The position numbers and the translations under genes were made by a program. Under the pieces are notes generated by a model that did not search any database, was not told where the DNA came from, and saw only the letters and a list, made by a program, of their open reading frames with translations. A stretch of DNA of 34,045 bases from Puniceicoccales bacterium. Lineage in GTDB: Bacteria > Verrucomicrobiota > Verrucomicrobiia > Opitutales > LL51. Within the stretch, counting starts at the first letter, position 1, and the number at the start of each line of letters is the position of its first letter. The stretch covers positions 1-34,045 of the forward strand of contig JAIROS010000017.1 in assembly GCA_031257405.1 (NCBI GenBank), in the 5' to 3' direction. This document shows positions 23,423 to 31,777 of the stretch, piece after piece.

Positions 23423-24049
23423 TTATTTTTGCGCAAACCTCTTTATTTCCTCTATTATTTTTCCAAAAACTTTTCCATTGCCTTTTCTCGGAATAGAAAG
23501 CATCTCTTGGAGAAAATGCGGAAACTGAGCCAAAAAAGCCTTGCGATTTGGAATTTCTTGCAATATTTCTTTTACTTCATCCAAATCTCCTTCCTCAATA
23601 GCCTCCATTAATCTTTCGTTAAAGCCTTCAAACAACTCTTCTTCTTCCAAGCATTTTTCCAGGGCCGCACTGGCGAGACCAATATCTGCCAGTCCGCTAA
23701 GATATGGCTTCCATACGAATATCTTTCCTCCCGGATACCTGACTATGCAAATATTTTCCCCTTCTTCGTTTTTTATTACACAATATTCCGCTCCAGTCGC
23801 CGAATCTATAGAGGTACGACCATTTGCTCTTTCTCTCATAAATATTTCTCTCCATTTGGCCTCCGGTATTTTCCTCGGCTGTTTTTTACTACTTATTGAC
23901 AGTTCTTCGTCATCGCGACTTTTTCTTTTGGTAGCTTCCGGAAAACCCCTAACAAAACTCATACTCCGCGAAAGCGCCGTTTCCGAAGCCGCATGACCTA
24001 AAGTAACATTGCAAGCCAAAATTAAACTAAAATGAATTATTTTTTTCAT
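23423..24049 (-). CDS. Secreted orphan protein, AT-rich gene
   Basis: 208 residues from ATG 24049; the frame is open to 24094 but the Sec signal peptide starts here (MKKIIHFSLILACNVTLGHA, cleavage near GHA). The mature protein has a basic, Ser-rich N-terminal part, a middle stretch with beta character (TGAEYCVIKNEEGENICIVRY) and an acidic helical C-terminal half. The piece ERLMEAIEEGDLDEVKEILQE resembles the start of an ankyrin repeat but stands alone, so this is only a hint. I do not recognise a family. The gene is visibly more AT-rich than ftsK and aspS around it, which could mean recent acquisition or weak constraint. It ends convergent with ftsK. Confidence 0.7.
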   Translation of the reverse strand: MKKIIHFSLILACNVTLGHAASETALSRSMSFVRGFPEATKRKSRDDEELSISSKKQPRKIPEAKWREIFMRERANGRTSIDSATGAEYCVIKNEEGENICIVRYPGGKIFVWKPYLSGLADIGLASAALEKCLEEEELFEGFNERLMEAIEEGDLDEVKEILQEIPNRKAFLAQFPHFLQEMLSIPRKGNGKVFGKIIEEIKRFAQK

Positions 24050-24145
24050 ATTTTTAAAACTCAATCGCATCCAATGGAAACGAATTCCCCGCAAACGTAA
24101 ACAAAAAATTCAGAATTATCCCAAAATCAAAAAATTTCCAGGCCA

Positions 24146-25927
24146 CTAGGAAATGACCGGCCGAATGTGTAACTCGCGCAACTGCTTCTCCGAGGCGTAA
24201 GACGGACTCTGCGCCATCAAATCTTGTCCCCTCTGCGTCTTGGGAAACGCTATGACCTCCCGAATGGACTCTACCCCACAAATAATCGCCGCTAAACGGT
24301 CCAATCCAATCGCTATCCCCCCATGCGGCGGCGCCCCAAACTTAAATGCCCGTAACATATACCCAAATCGATCCTCTATCGTCCCCACATCCAATTTCAA
24401 AAGATCGCGCATCACCAAAGATTGTAACTCCGCGTCGTGAATCCGAATGCTGCCACCGCCAATCTCAAACCCATTCAAAACAATGTCGTAATGCTGCGCC
24501 CGTACCCGAAGGGGATCCACCATCAATTGCCCCTCATCCTCCTCCACCGGCGCCGTAAAGGGATGGTGCGTCGAAACGTAACGCCGCTGCTCCTCGTCAA
24601 AGGAAATTAAAGGGAAATCAACCACCCATAAAAAATTAAATTGATCCTTTGCAATGGATAAACGCCCGCGATCGACCAGTAAACGCGCACACTCCAAACG
24701 CACCCGCCCTAAAATCGTACACGCCCGGAGCCACTCCGCCGCCGCAAAAAATACGATATCACCGTCCTCAATCCGCAGCGCTAACCGCAAATCTTCCTTC
24801 TCCTTCTCCGATAAAAATTTCAAAATAGGCGACTTCCATTCCCCATTTTCGGCCTTGATAAACGCCAATCCCTTCGCCCCTAACGCTCGCACAGTATCTT
24901 CCAAATTTTTCAATTCCCCCTGAGTCAGGTCGGCCAGTTGCTTCGCATTTACGGCCTTGATCGCACCACCACTCTCCAAACAGTCCCGAAAAACTTTAAA
25001 TCCAGATTGGACAAAAATTGCCGAAAGATCAATCAGTTCCAAAGCAAAACGCGTATCCGGTTTATCCGAACCAAAGCGGTCCATGACTTCCCGAAAAGGT
25101 ATGCGGATAAAGGGTGTTTCGATGTCGCGGCCCAGGGTCTCCCGGAAAACTACCTTCATCATCCCCTCAATCAATCCGTAAATGTCCTCGCGGTCGATGA
25201 ATGACATCTCCAAATCAATCTGGGTAAACTCCTGCTGCCGGTCGGCCCGTAAATCCTCGTCGCGGAAACAGCGCGCCAAAGAATAATAGCGCTCAACCCC
25301 AGCTACCATGAGCATCTGCTTGTACTGCTGCGGCGATTGGCTCAGGGCGTAAAAAGATCCCGGACTCTGGCGGCTCGGTACGAGGAATTCCCGCGCACCC
25401 TCCGGCGTCGTCTTGAATAAATAGGGTAATTCCACCTCCACAAAATCTTGCCCATCTAAATAATTGCGTACGCTACGGGCGATGCGATGGCGCATGCGTA
25501 GGGCGCGTAAATTTTTCCCGCGGCGTAAATCCAAATAGCGGTAGGTCAAACGTAAATCCTCATTCACCTTGTCCGCCTTTCCGTCCTCCAATGGAAAAGG
25601 CAGCGTCTCCGCAATGTTGTGTACCCGAAACCCATCGGCAATCACTTCAATCTCCCCCGTCCCCAAATGGGGATTGGCCGTGTCAGCAGGACGTACCCGC
25701 ACCGTCCCAAAAATTTCAATGACCGATTCGTCCCGGAGCGCCGATAAAGGAAATCCATAGGCGTCATTTTTCGGATCCAAAACAATCTGCGTTATCCCTT
25801 CTCGATCCCGTAAATCCACAAAAATTAAACCACCATGGTCGCGAATCGATTGAATCCAACCAATCAAACGAACCCCCTTACCCGCATCCCCACCCCTGAG
25901 TGCCCCACAATCGTGCGTCCGCTTCAT
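24146..25927 (-). CDS. aspS: AspS, aspartyl-tRNA synthetase (bacterial type)
   Basis: 593 residues, normal for bacterial AspRS with the inserted GAD domain. N-terminal OB fold (GWIQSIRDHGGLIFVDLRDREGITQIV), class II core (TTPEGAREFLVPSR, FYALSQSPQQYKQMLM, RCFRDEDLRADRQQEFTQIDLEMSF), GAD insertion (about 290-410) and C-terminal motif 3 (GIAIGLDRLAAIICG). Residue 31 is His (RDHGG) where E. coli has Leu30 (RDLGS). In Pseudomonas, His31 is linked to a non-discriminating enzyme that also charges tRNA-Asn, so this one may act with GatCAB; this is inference from one position. A likely promoter (25938-25965) lies just upstream. Confidence 0.97.
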   Translation of the reverse strand: MKRTHDCGALRGGDAGKGVRLIGWIQSIRDHGGLIFVDLRDREGITQIVLDPKNDAYGFPLSALRDESVIEIFGTVRVRPADTANPHLGTGEIEVIADGFRVHNIAETLPFPLEDGKADKVNEDLRLTYRYLDLRRGKNLRALRMRHRIARSVRNYLDGQDFVEVELPYLFKTTPEGAREFLVPSRQSPGSFYALSQSPQQYKQMLMVAGVERYYSLARCFRDEDLRADRQQEFTQIDLEMSFIDREDIYGLIEGMMKVVFRETLGRDIETPFIRIPFREVMDRFGSDKPDTRFALELIDLSAIFVQSGFKVFRDCLESGGAIKAVNAKQLADLTQGELKNLEDTVRALGAKGLAFIKAENGEWKSPILKFLSEKEKEDLRLALRIEDGDIVFFAAAEWLRACTILGRVRLECARLLVDRGRLSIAKDQFNFLWVVDFPLISFDEEQRRYVSTHHPFTAPVEEDEGQLMVDPLRVRAQHYDIVLNGFEIGGGSIRIHDAELQSLVMRDLLKLDVGTIEDRFGYMLRAFKFGAPPHGGIAIGLDRLAAIICGVESIREVIAFPKTQRGQDLMAQSPSYASEKQLRELHIRPVIS

Positions 25928-25937
25928 CTAAGGCAAA

Positions 25938-25965
25938 ATTAAGAAATTTTTTCCGCCCAATTCAA
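25938..25965 (-). promoter_or_regulatory. Candidate aspS promoter close to the start codon
   Basis: On the reverse strand, TTGAAT (25965-25960), a 16-base spacer and CTTAAT (25943-25938). The -10 box ends ten bases before ATG 25927, so the leader would be about three bases. Confidence 0.4.
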
Positions 25966-26027
25966 GAAAATAGGAGGGAAATTTTTACCTCCAAATAAAA
26001 TTTTAATCCCCCCTAAAAAAAATCCCC

Positions 26028-26103
26028 GGCAAAAGCCGCACGCTCCGCGTGCAGGGTATGGGACAAATTCCATACCCTACAAGGCTTCGCCTTGGCTTTT
26101 GCC
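26028..26103. repeat. Cloverleaf-forming palindromic element, copy A
   Basis: Outer stem GGCAAAAGCC (26028-26037) pairs with GGCTTTTGCC (26094-26103). Inside are three hairpins: GCACGC/GCGTGC with loop TCC (26038-26052); GGGTATGG/CCATACCC (26054-26061 with 26070-26077); and CAAGGC/GCCTTG with loop TTC (26080-26094). The same order of parts occurs in copy B at 33410-33500. The right arm lies inside the 3' end of the ABC-F gene and supplies its last eight codons and stop. Confidence 0.82.
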
Positions 26104-27933
26104 CAAATTTTCCAACATTTTCGATCCATCGATCCACTCCTGTTCTCGTTGGGCCAGCGATTCGCCGACGGCATTCAGCGCCTCGACTTTCTCCGCCGCA
26201 TAATTCTTTTGCAAAGCCTGCTCCAGATTTTGTTTTTGCCGGGAGAGGTCGGCGATTTCTTTTTCCAATTTTTCCAATTCTTTAGCAATTTGCTTCCGTT
26301 TTTTTTCATTTTTCGACGGCGACTGATTTTTTACCGCATTTTTCGCATTATTTTCCGATTTTTTCATTTCCCGTTTTTCGGCGAGGACGACTTCGACGTA
26401 ATCCTCCAGGTCCCCCGCGAACGGTAAGCAGCGCTGATTTTTGACCAGTAAAAGCTGATCGCAGACCGCCTCGACAAAGTAAAAATCGTGGGAAACGAGG
26501 ACGACAGCCCCCTCATATTCGTTGAGGGCCTCGATGAGTGCGTCTTTGGCGTCGATATCGAGGTGATTCGTGGGCTCGTCGAGAATCAGAATATGGGGAG
26601 CTTGGCGGGTGATAATGGCCAGCAGGAGCCTCGTTTTTTCGCCACCAGACAAATTCGACACGCGCGTATCCGACTTCTGCTGCATAAGCCCAAAGCGCGC
26701 CAATTGCGCCCGTACCTGCGTCTCATTGCTGTCCAATAAAACCGCCGATAAAATCTGAAAAGGCGTCTTCGTCACCTCTAACTCGTCCGTTAATTGCTGC
26801 GAAAAATAGGCGATTTGCAATTTTTTAGCAAACTCAATGCTCCCTCCAAAAAGCCCTAGCCGATCCGAAAGAATCTTGACTAGCGTCGATTTCCCATTGC
26901 CATTCGCCCCCAATAACGCAATGCGGTCGCCGGCATCAATTTTAAGATTGAGTTCGCTCAGGACAACGCGGTCACCGTAACCCGCAACGCCCTTTTTTAC
27001 ATTAATGAGCAGGCGGTCGATCGGCTTCGGATTGGGGAAGGAAAATCGCACCGTGTAATCGCGATCCAACTTCGGCAATTTTTCCATTTTTTCCAACATT
27101 TTAACCCGACTCTGCGCCTGCTTCGCCTTCGACGCCTTAGCACGGAAGCGGTCGACAAAAGATTGTAAATGTTTCCGGGCGGCCTCCTGTTTTTCGATGC
27201 GCTTGGCAAGCGATTGCTGCTGATTGGCCCGCGTCTCAATGAATATGTCGTAATTCCCCGAATACAAATTCCCAGAAGGTAAATGCAAAATTTTGTCGCA
27301 CAGCGTGTTCAAAAAATCGCGCTCGTGACTGATCATGATGATCGTCTTTTTTCCGTGAATTTTTTGTAAATAATTTTTCAACCAAAGCGACGTCTCGAAG
27401 TCGAGGTGATTACTCGGCTCGTCCAGCAGGAGGATGTCGGAGGGCGCGAATAGGGTAGCTCCGAGGGCGGCGCGAATCTGCCACCCCCCAGAAAAATCCC
27501 TTAGCGGCTTTTGTAAATCTTCAGTCAAAAATCCGAGGCCGGAAAGGATCGTCGCGGCACGGATCTCAGCATTAAACCCGTCGATTGCCTCTATTTGCTC
27601 AAAAATTTCCGCCAACTTCATCCCGTCATGCTCCTCTTCGGATGCCCGACGCAAATCCATTAAATCCCCATCGGCCCGCAAAACGAAGTCGAGTAAGTGC
27701 ACAGAATCGTCGCCCATTTCCTGGCGGACGGTCACTACTTTCGCGCCACTGGCCTTGGTAATCGTCCCCTGATCCGAGACTAAATCGCCTAAAATGAGTC
27801 GAAAAAGCGTACTTTTCCCGCAACCATTCGCGCCAACGACGCCCACGGTGGCATTTGTCGGGAGGTAAAAGGAAAGATCGTCGAGCAAAACGCGCCCACC
27901 GATCGAATAACTCAAATTTCGGACATCTATCAC
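26077..27933 (-). CDS. ABC-F family ATPase (YheS/Uup-like)
   Basis: 618 residues, two ABC cassettes with no membrane segments: ribosome-associated ABC-F type. Cassette 1: Walker A VGANGCGKSTL, signature DFSGGWQIR, Walker B LLLDEPSNHLDFET. The linker (about 235-305) holds the basic/helical KAKQAQSRVKMLEKMEKL, as in YheS-like proteins. Cassette 2: LLGANGNGKSTL, NLSGGEKTRL, LILDEPTNHLDIDA. A C-terminal Lys/Glu-rich coiled coil (about 525-610) follows. ABC-F proteins bind the E site and rescue or tune stalled ribosomes; which paralogue this is cannot be told by eye. The start is GTG 27933. The last residues (GKSQGEAL) are encoded by repeat element A. Confidence 0.93.
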   Translation of the reverse strand: MIDVRNLSYSIGGRVLLDDLSFYLPTNATVGVVGANGCGKSTLFRLILGDLVSDQGTITKASGAKVVTVRQEMGDDSVHLLDFVLRADGDLMDLRRASEEEHDGMKLAEIFEQIEAIDGFNAEIRAATILSGLGFLTEDLQKPLRDFSGGWQIRAALGATLFAPSDILLLDEPSNHLDFETSLWLKNYLQKIHGKKTIIMISHERDFLNTLCDKILHLPSGNLYSGNYDIFIETRANQQQSLAKRIEKQEAARKHLQSFVDRFRAKASKAKQAQSRVKMLEKMEKLPKLDRDYTVRFSFPNPKPIDRLLINVKKGVAGYGDRVVLSELNLKIDAGDRIALLGANGNGKSTLVKILSDRLGLFGGSIEFAKKLQIAYFSQQLTDELEVTKTPFQILSAVLLDSNETQVRAQLARFGLMQQKSDTRVSNLSGGEKTRLLLAIITRQAPHILILDEPTNHLDIDAKDALIEALNEYEGAVVLVSHDFYFVEAVCDQLLLVKNQRCLPFAGDLEDYVEVVLAEKREMKKSENNAKNAVKNQSPSKNEKKRKQIAKELEKLEKEIADLSRQKQNLEQALQKNYAAEKVEALNAVGESLAQREQEWIDGSKMLENLGKSQGEAL

Positions 27934-27942
27934 GGCATAACC

Positions 27943-27970
27943 ACTATTCGATCCTAAAAATTTTATTCAA
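27943..27970 (-). promoter_or_regulatory. Candidate ABC-F gene promoter close to the start codon
   Basis: On the reverse strand, TTGAAT (27970-27965), a 16-base spacer and AATAGT (27948-27943), nine bases before GTG 27933. Confidence 0.35.
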
Positions 27971-28026
27971 GAATTATCCGAAATTTTATTGCCCATTTCC
28001 CGTTTTTTCGTGCACTAACCCTACCT

Positions 28027-28779
28027 ATGCCATCACTTTCCGAAATTGTAAAATATAGCGACGAACGCCTGAATATCGCCGCCATCGAAGACGCCGAAAA
28101 CGCTCACAACGGACTACAGTTCCAAAATCGCGGAGAAATTTCAAAAATCGCGGCAGCGGTGGACGCTTCGCTTGAGGTCATCGAAAAAGTAGCCGCCAGC
28201 GGCGCGAATCTCCTCATCGCTCACCACGGACTCTTCTGGGGGAAAACGATCCCCGTGACGGAAAATACTTATAAAAAATATAAGCTGCTCATGGACCACG
28301 ACATCGCCGTCTACGCCTGCCATTTACCCCTGGATGCGCACACGGAAATCGGAAATAATGCGTGTATAGCGAGAATTTTGGGCCTCACCAATACCGTCAA
28401 AGCCTTCGACTACCACGGCCCTAAAATCGGTATCCTGGGCGATAAATTTATCCAACGCTACCAATTGAGGGCGCTTTTGGAAGCCACTTTTCCCCGCGTG
28501 ACGGGAATGGAATTTGGTCCGGAAAGCATTGAAAAAATCGGCATTATTTCCGGCGGGAGCGGGATGGCCCTTAGCCAGGCGAAAGATGTCGGCGCCCACG
28601 CGGTGATTATCGGGGAATGCCAGCAGTATCACTACAATATTGCGCGGGAAAATGGCGTCAATGCATACATTTGCGGCCACTACGCGACGGAAATTTTCGG
28701 CGTCGAAGCCATCGCCAAAGAAATTTCACAAAAATTTTCCATTCCATTTGAATTTATTCACACGGAATGCCCGCTGTAA
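28027..28779 (+). CDS. NIF3-like dinuclear-metal protein (YbgI / DUF34 family)
   Basis: 250 residues, normal for the short bacterial NIF3 form. Metal-ligand motifs: LLIAHHGLFWG (paired His), YACHLPLDAH (family 'H-x-x-x-D') and the C-terminal ICGHYATE ('GH..tE'). It also has the N-terminal NGLQ (family 'D..GLq.G') and the central GIISGGSGMAL. Members bind two metal ions and form toroidal hexamers. Some databases label them GTP cyclohydrolase 1 type 2, but the physiological reaction is not settled. Divergent from the ABC-F gene, with 93 bases between. I see no clear promoter in that gap for this gene. Confidence 0.93.
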   Translation: MPSLSEIVKYSDERLNIAAIEDAENAHNGLQFQNRGEISKIAAAVDASLEVIEKVAASGANLLIAHHGLFWGKTIPVTENTYKKYKLLMDHDIAVYACHLPLDAHTEIGNNACIARILGLTNTVKAFDYHGPKIGILGDKFIQRYQLRALLEATFPRVTGMEFGPESIEKIGIISGGSGMALSQAKDVGAHAVIIGECQQYHYNIARENGVNAYICGHYATEIFGVEAIAKEISQKFSIPFEFIHTECPL

Positions 28780-28849
28780 TATGAAACTTTTGTAATTTTG
28801 GGGCGCCTGCACCGGATCCCGCAAGGAGTCTTTGAGCTGTTTATGGACG

Positions 28850-28937
28850 GGCCCCGCGGCTACGCCGCGGGGCCTGAAATTTTTCAGACCAGGGGATTTA
28901 TTCCCTGGTAAGGGGTTTAAGGGGAAAAGTTCCCCTT
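28850..28937. repeat. Cluster of four consecutive hairpins between convergent genes
   Basis: In order: an 11-bp GC-rich hairpin GGCCCCGCGGC/GCCGCGGGGCC with loop TAC (28850-28874); a small TGAA/TTCA hairpin (28875-28886); ACCAGGG/CCCTGGT (28888-28909); and AAGGGGAA/TTCCCCTT with loop AAG (28919-28937). It lies between the nif3-family stop (28779) and the ppdK stop (28993). It may end transcription from either side, but no long T run follows any stem. It lacks the outer stem of elements A and B. Confidence 0.7.
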
Positions 28938-28992
28938 CCAAGGCACAAATCCTAAAAAATATCTACCGGATTACATGGGGGATATGCTCAAT

Positions 28993-31686
28993 TTACTTTC
29001 CCAGGGCGGCTTGGGCGGCAGCGATTTTAGCAACGGGCACGCGATTGGGTGCGCAGCTAACGTAATTCAGCCCCAATTTGTGACAAAATTTTATGGAATC
29101 GGGATCGCCGCCGTGTTCACCGCAAATCCCAAATTTCACACCCGGCCTCACCTTCCGCGCCTTAGTGACGCCAATCTCCATCAATTGCCCGACGCCCTCC
29201 ACGTCGATGGACGCAAACGGATTACGCGACACCACCTCCTTCGCAATATATTCCGGCAAAAATGTCCCCGAATCATCGCGACTCATCCCCAGCGCCGTCT
29301 GCGTTAAATCGTTCGTCCCAAAACTAAAAAATTCCGCCGTTTCCGCGATCTTATCCGCGACGAGTGCCGCACGGGGTAATTCCAACATCGTCCCCACCGC
29401 ATAATCAAATTTTTTACCCGTCTTTTCCATAACTTCCTCGGCCGCCCCACGGATCAGCTTAACCTGGTTTTCCAACTCCCCACCAAACCCAACGAGCGGA
29501 ACCATCACTTCAACCCGTACCTCGACGCCCTCAGCCATTACCCGCGCAACGGCTTCGAAAATCGCCGAAGCTTGCATCGCCGTAATCTCCGGATAAGTCA
29601 TCCCTAACCGGCAACCGCGGTGGCCAAGCATCGGATTTTGCTCGTGTAACGCCTGCACACGCGCCCGAATGCATTCCGCGGGAATGCTAAATTTTTTTGA
29701 TAAATCCGCTAAAGCATCGTCCGTATTGGGTAAAAACTCGTGCAACGGGGGATCTAGCAGGCGAATCGTCACCGGAAATCCCTTCATTTCCCTGAAAAGT
29801 CCCTCAAAATCTCCCCGCTGAAGCGGCTTCAACTGATCCAAAGCTTCAATGCGATCCTCCGTTGTCGTCGCTAAAATCATCTTGCGCATGAAATCAATGC
29901 GGTCGTCCTCGAAAAACATATGCTCCGTGCGACATAAACCAATCCCTTCCGCCCCAAATTGAAAGGCCTGTTTAGCCTGTTTGGGGGTATCGGCATTGGT
30001 GCGAATACCGAGCGTGCGCAACTCGTCCGCCCACGCCATCACCGTAGCAAATAGGCGGTACGTTTCACTATTTTCCGCCGCCATGTCGCCCGCAAGTACG
30101 CGGCTCACCTCCGAAGGTACCGTCGCCACTCTCCCGGAAAAAACTTCCCCCGTCGTCCCATCAATGGAAATGTAATCGCCTTCCCGGATCTCTGTCCCAT
30201 CAACCCGCATCGCCCGCGCACCGTAGTCGATGTGTAACGCCCCCGCACCACAAACACAAACCTTCCCCATCTGCCTCGCCACCAGCGCCGCATGGGAACT
30301 CACTCCACCGCGACTCGTTAAAATCCCCTCCGACGTCAACATCCCCCGAATGTCCTCCGGCGACGTCTCTATGCGACAAAGTATAACCCTCTCCCCGCGC
30401 GCGTAAACTTCCTCCGCCTTCTTCGCAGAAAAATAAACCTTACCGCAAGCCGCACCCGGCCCCGCCGGTAAACCAATGGCTAATTTTTTTAAATTTTTTT
30501 TCTCTTTTTCGTCGAACACGGGCACGAGCAGTGAAGAAATCGAGTCCGCCGGAATGCGTCCGATGGCATCCTCCTTCGCAATGCGCCCCTCGCTAACCAT
30601 CTCCACCGCAATGCGTACCGCCGCTAATCCCGTCCGCTTTCCGTTGCGCGTCTGTAGCATGTAAAGTTTGTCCCGCTCGATGGTAAATTCCATGTCCTGC
30701 ATATCGCGGAAATGGTCCTCCAATGTCTCGCAAACGGCTTCCAATTGTTCAAAAACTCGGGGCATATCATTTTTCAGTGCGGCGATGGGTTTGGGAGTAC
30801 GGATCCCGGCGACGACGTCTTCGCCCTGGGCGTTGATCAGATATTCGCCGTAAAATTCCCGCTTGCCATTGGCGGGATTGCGCGTAAAAGCTACCCCCGT
30901 CGCACAACCGTCGCCCATGTTGCCGAATACCATGGATTGAATGTTGACCGCCGTCCCCCACTCCGACGGTATGTTGTATTTCCGCCGATAAATGACCGCC
31001 CGCTCGTTATTCCAAGACCTGAAAACAGCGCCAATCGCCCCCTCCAATTGGCCGTAAACATCCTGCGGGAAAGCTTCTCCGGCGCGTTCATCGATTAAAA
31101 TTTTGTAACGTTTAATGAGTTCTTGGAGTTGCTCTGCGGTCAAATCGACGTCATTTTGGACCCCAACTTCTCTTTTTAATTGCCCCAATAGGGCGTCAAA
31201 GGGCTCCTCCTCGTGATCGGCCGCCGCTTGAATACCCATCACCACATCGCCATACATCTGAATAAAACGGCGGTAACAATCGTAGGCGAAACGGGGATTA
31301 TTGGTTTTCCGAGCGAATCCCTGGACACTCCGGTCGTTGAGCCCGAGGTTCAGAATCGTATCCATCATGCCCGGCATCGATTCCCGCGCGCCGGAACGAA
31401 CCGAAAATAAAAGCGGATTTTCCAAATCACCAAATATTTTCCCCTGCTGCCCCTCGACGTTTTTAATGGCCGCTTTCACCTGTTCAAAAACATAGGCGGG
31501 TAATTTTTCGCCATTCGCTTTAAATTCGGCACAAACCTCCGTCGTGATCGTGAACCCCGGCGGGACCGGTAAGCCGATGCGCGCCATCTCCGCTAAATTG
31601 GCACCTTTGCCGCCCAGGAGGGCTTTCATCGTCGCGTCGCCGTCTATTTTTTTACCAAATTCATATATTCTGCTCTGCTCAGGCAT
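28993..31686 (-). CDS. ppdK: PpdK, pyruvate phosphate dikinase
   Basis: 897 residues from ATG 31686; the open frame runs to 31788 but the extra 34 residues overlap comEC and are not family-like. PPDK interconverts pyruvate + ATP + Pi with phosphoenolpyruvate + AMP + PPi in the cytoplasm, serving gluconeogenesis or PPi-linked glycolysis. N-terminal ATP-grasp domain: [24 protein letters not shown] and [21 protein letters not shown]. Phosphohistidine domain: [19 protein letters not shown] with the catalytic His. C-terminal TIM barrel: [44 protein letters not shown] and [11 protein letters not shown] with the catalytic Cys. A promoter lies immediately upstream. Confidence 0.97.
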   Translation of the reverse strand: MPEQSRIYEFGKKIDGDATMKALLGGKGANLAEMARIGLPVPPGFTITTEVCAEFKANGEKLPAYVFEQVKAAIKNVEGQQGKIFGDLENPLLFSVRSGARESMPGMMDTILNLGLNDRSVQGFARKTNNPRFAYDCYRRFIQMYGDVVMGIQAAADHEEEPFDALLGQLKREVGVQNDVDLTAEQLQELIKRYKILIDERAGEAFPQDVYGQLEGAIGAVFRSWNNERAVIYRRKYNIPSEWGTAVNIQSMVFGNMGDGCATGVAFTRNPANGKREFYGEYLINAQGEDVVAGIRTPKPIAALKNDMPRVFEQLEAVCETLEDHFRDMQDMEFTIERDKLYMLQTRNGKRTGLAAVRIAVEMVSEGRIAKEDAIGRIPADSISSLLVPVFDEKEKKNLKKLAIGLPAGPGAACGKVYFSAKKAEEVYARGERVILCRIETSPEDIRGMLTSEGILTSRGGVSSHAALVARQMGKVCVCGAGALHIDYGARAMRVDGTEIREGDYISIDGTTGEVFSGRVATVPSEVSRVLAGDMAAENSETYRLFATVMAWADELRTLGIRTNADTPKQAKQAFQFGAEGIGLCRTEHMFFEDDRIDFMRKMILATTTEDRIEALDQLKPLQRGDFEGLFREMKGFPVTIRLLDPPLHEFLPNTDDALADLSKKFSIPAECIRARVQALHEQNPMLGHRGCRLGMTYPEITAMQASAIFEAVARVMAEGVEVRVEVMVPLVGFGGELENQVKLIRGAAEEVMEKTGKKFDYAVGTMLELPRAALVADKIAETAEFFSFGTNDLTQTALGMSRDDSGTFLPEYIAKEVVSRNPFASIDVEGVGQLMEIGVTKARKVRPGVKFGICGEHGGDPDSIKFCHKLGLNYVSCAPNRVPVAKIAAAQAALGK

Positions 31687-31692
31687 GTCGCC

Positions 31693-31721
31693 AGTAAATG
31701 ATTTAAATGGCTTTTTGTCAA
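31693..31721 (-). promoter_or_regulatory. ppdK promoter abutting the start codon
   Basis: On the reverse strand, a perfect TTGACA (31721-31716), a 17-base spacer and TTTACT (31698-31693), six bases before ATG 31686. Transcription would begin at the start codon, and no Shine-Dalgarno is present. Confidence 0.5.
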
Positions 31722-31777
31722 TTTTTTTCGGAAAAATCTTTCGCTCCAAATTTCCCCCAATGGCACCGCCCGTTAGC

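Noticed and set aside
23409-23425. Palindrome ATCTTTT/AAAAGAT after ftsK as a terminator.
   Set aside because: The stem is AT-only with almost no loop, and no T run follows directly; support is too weak.
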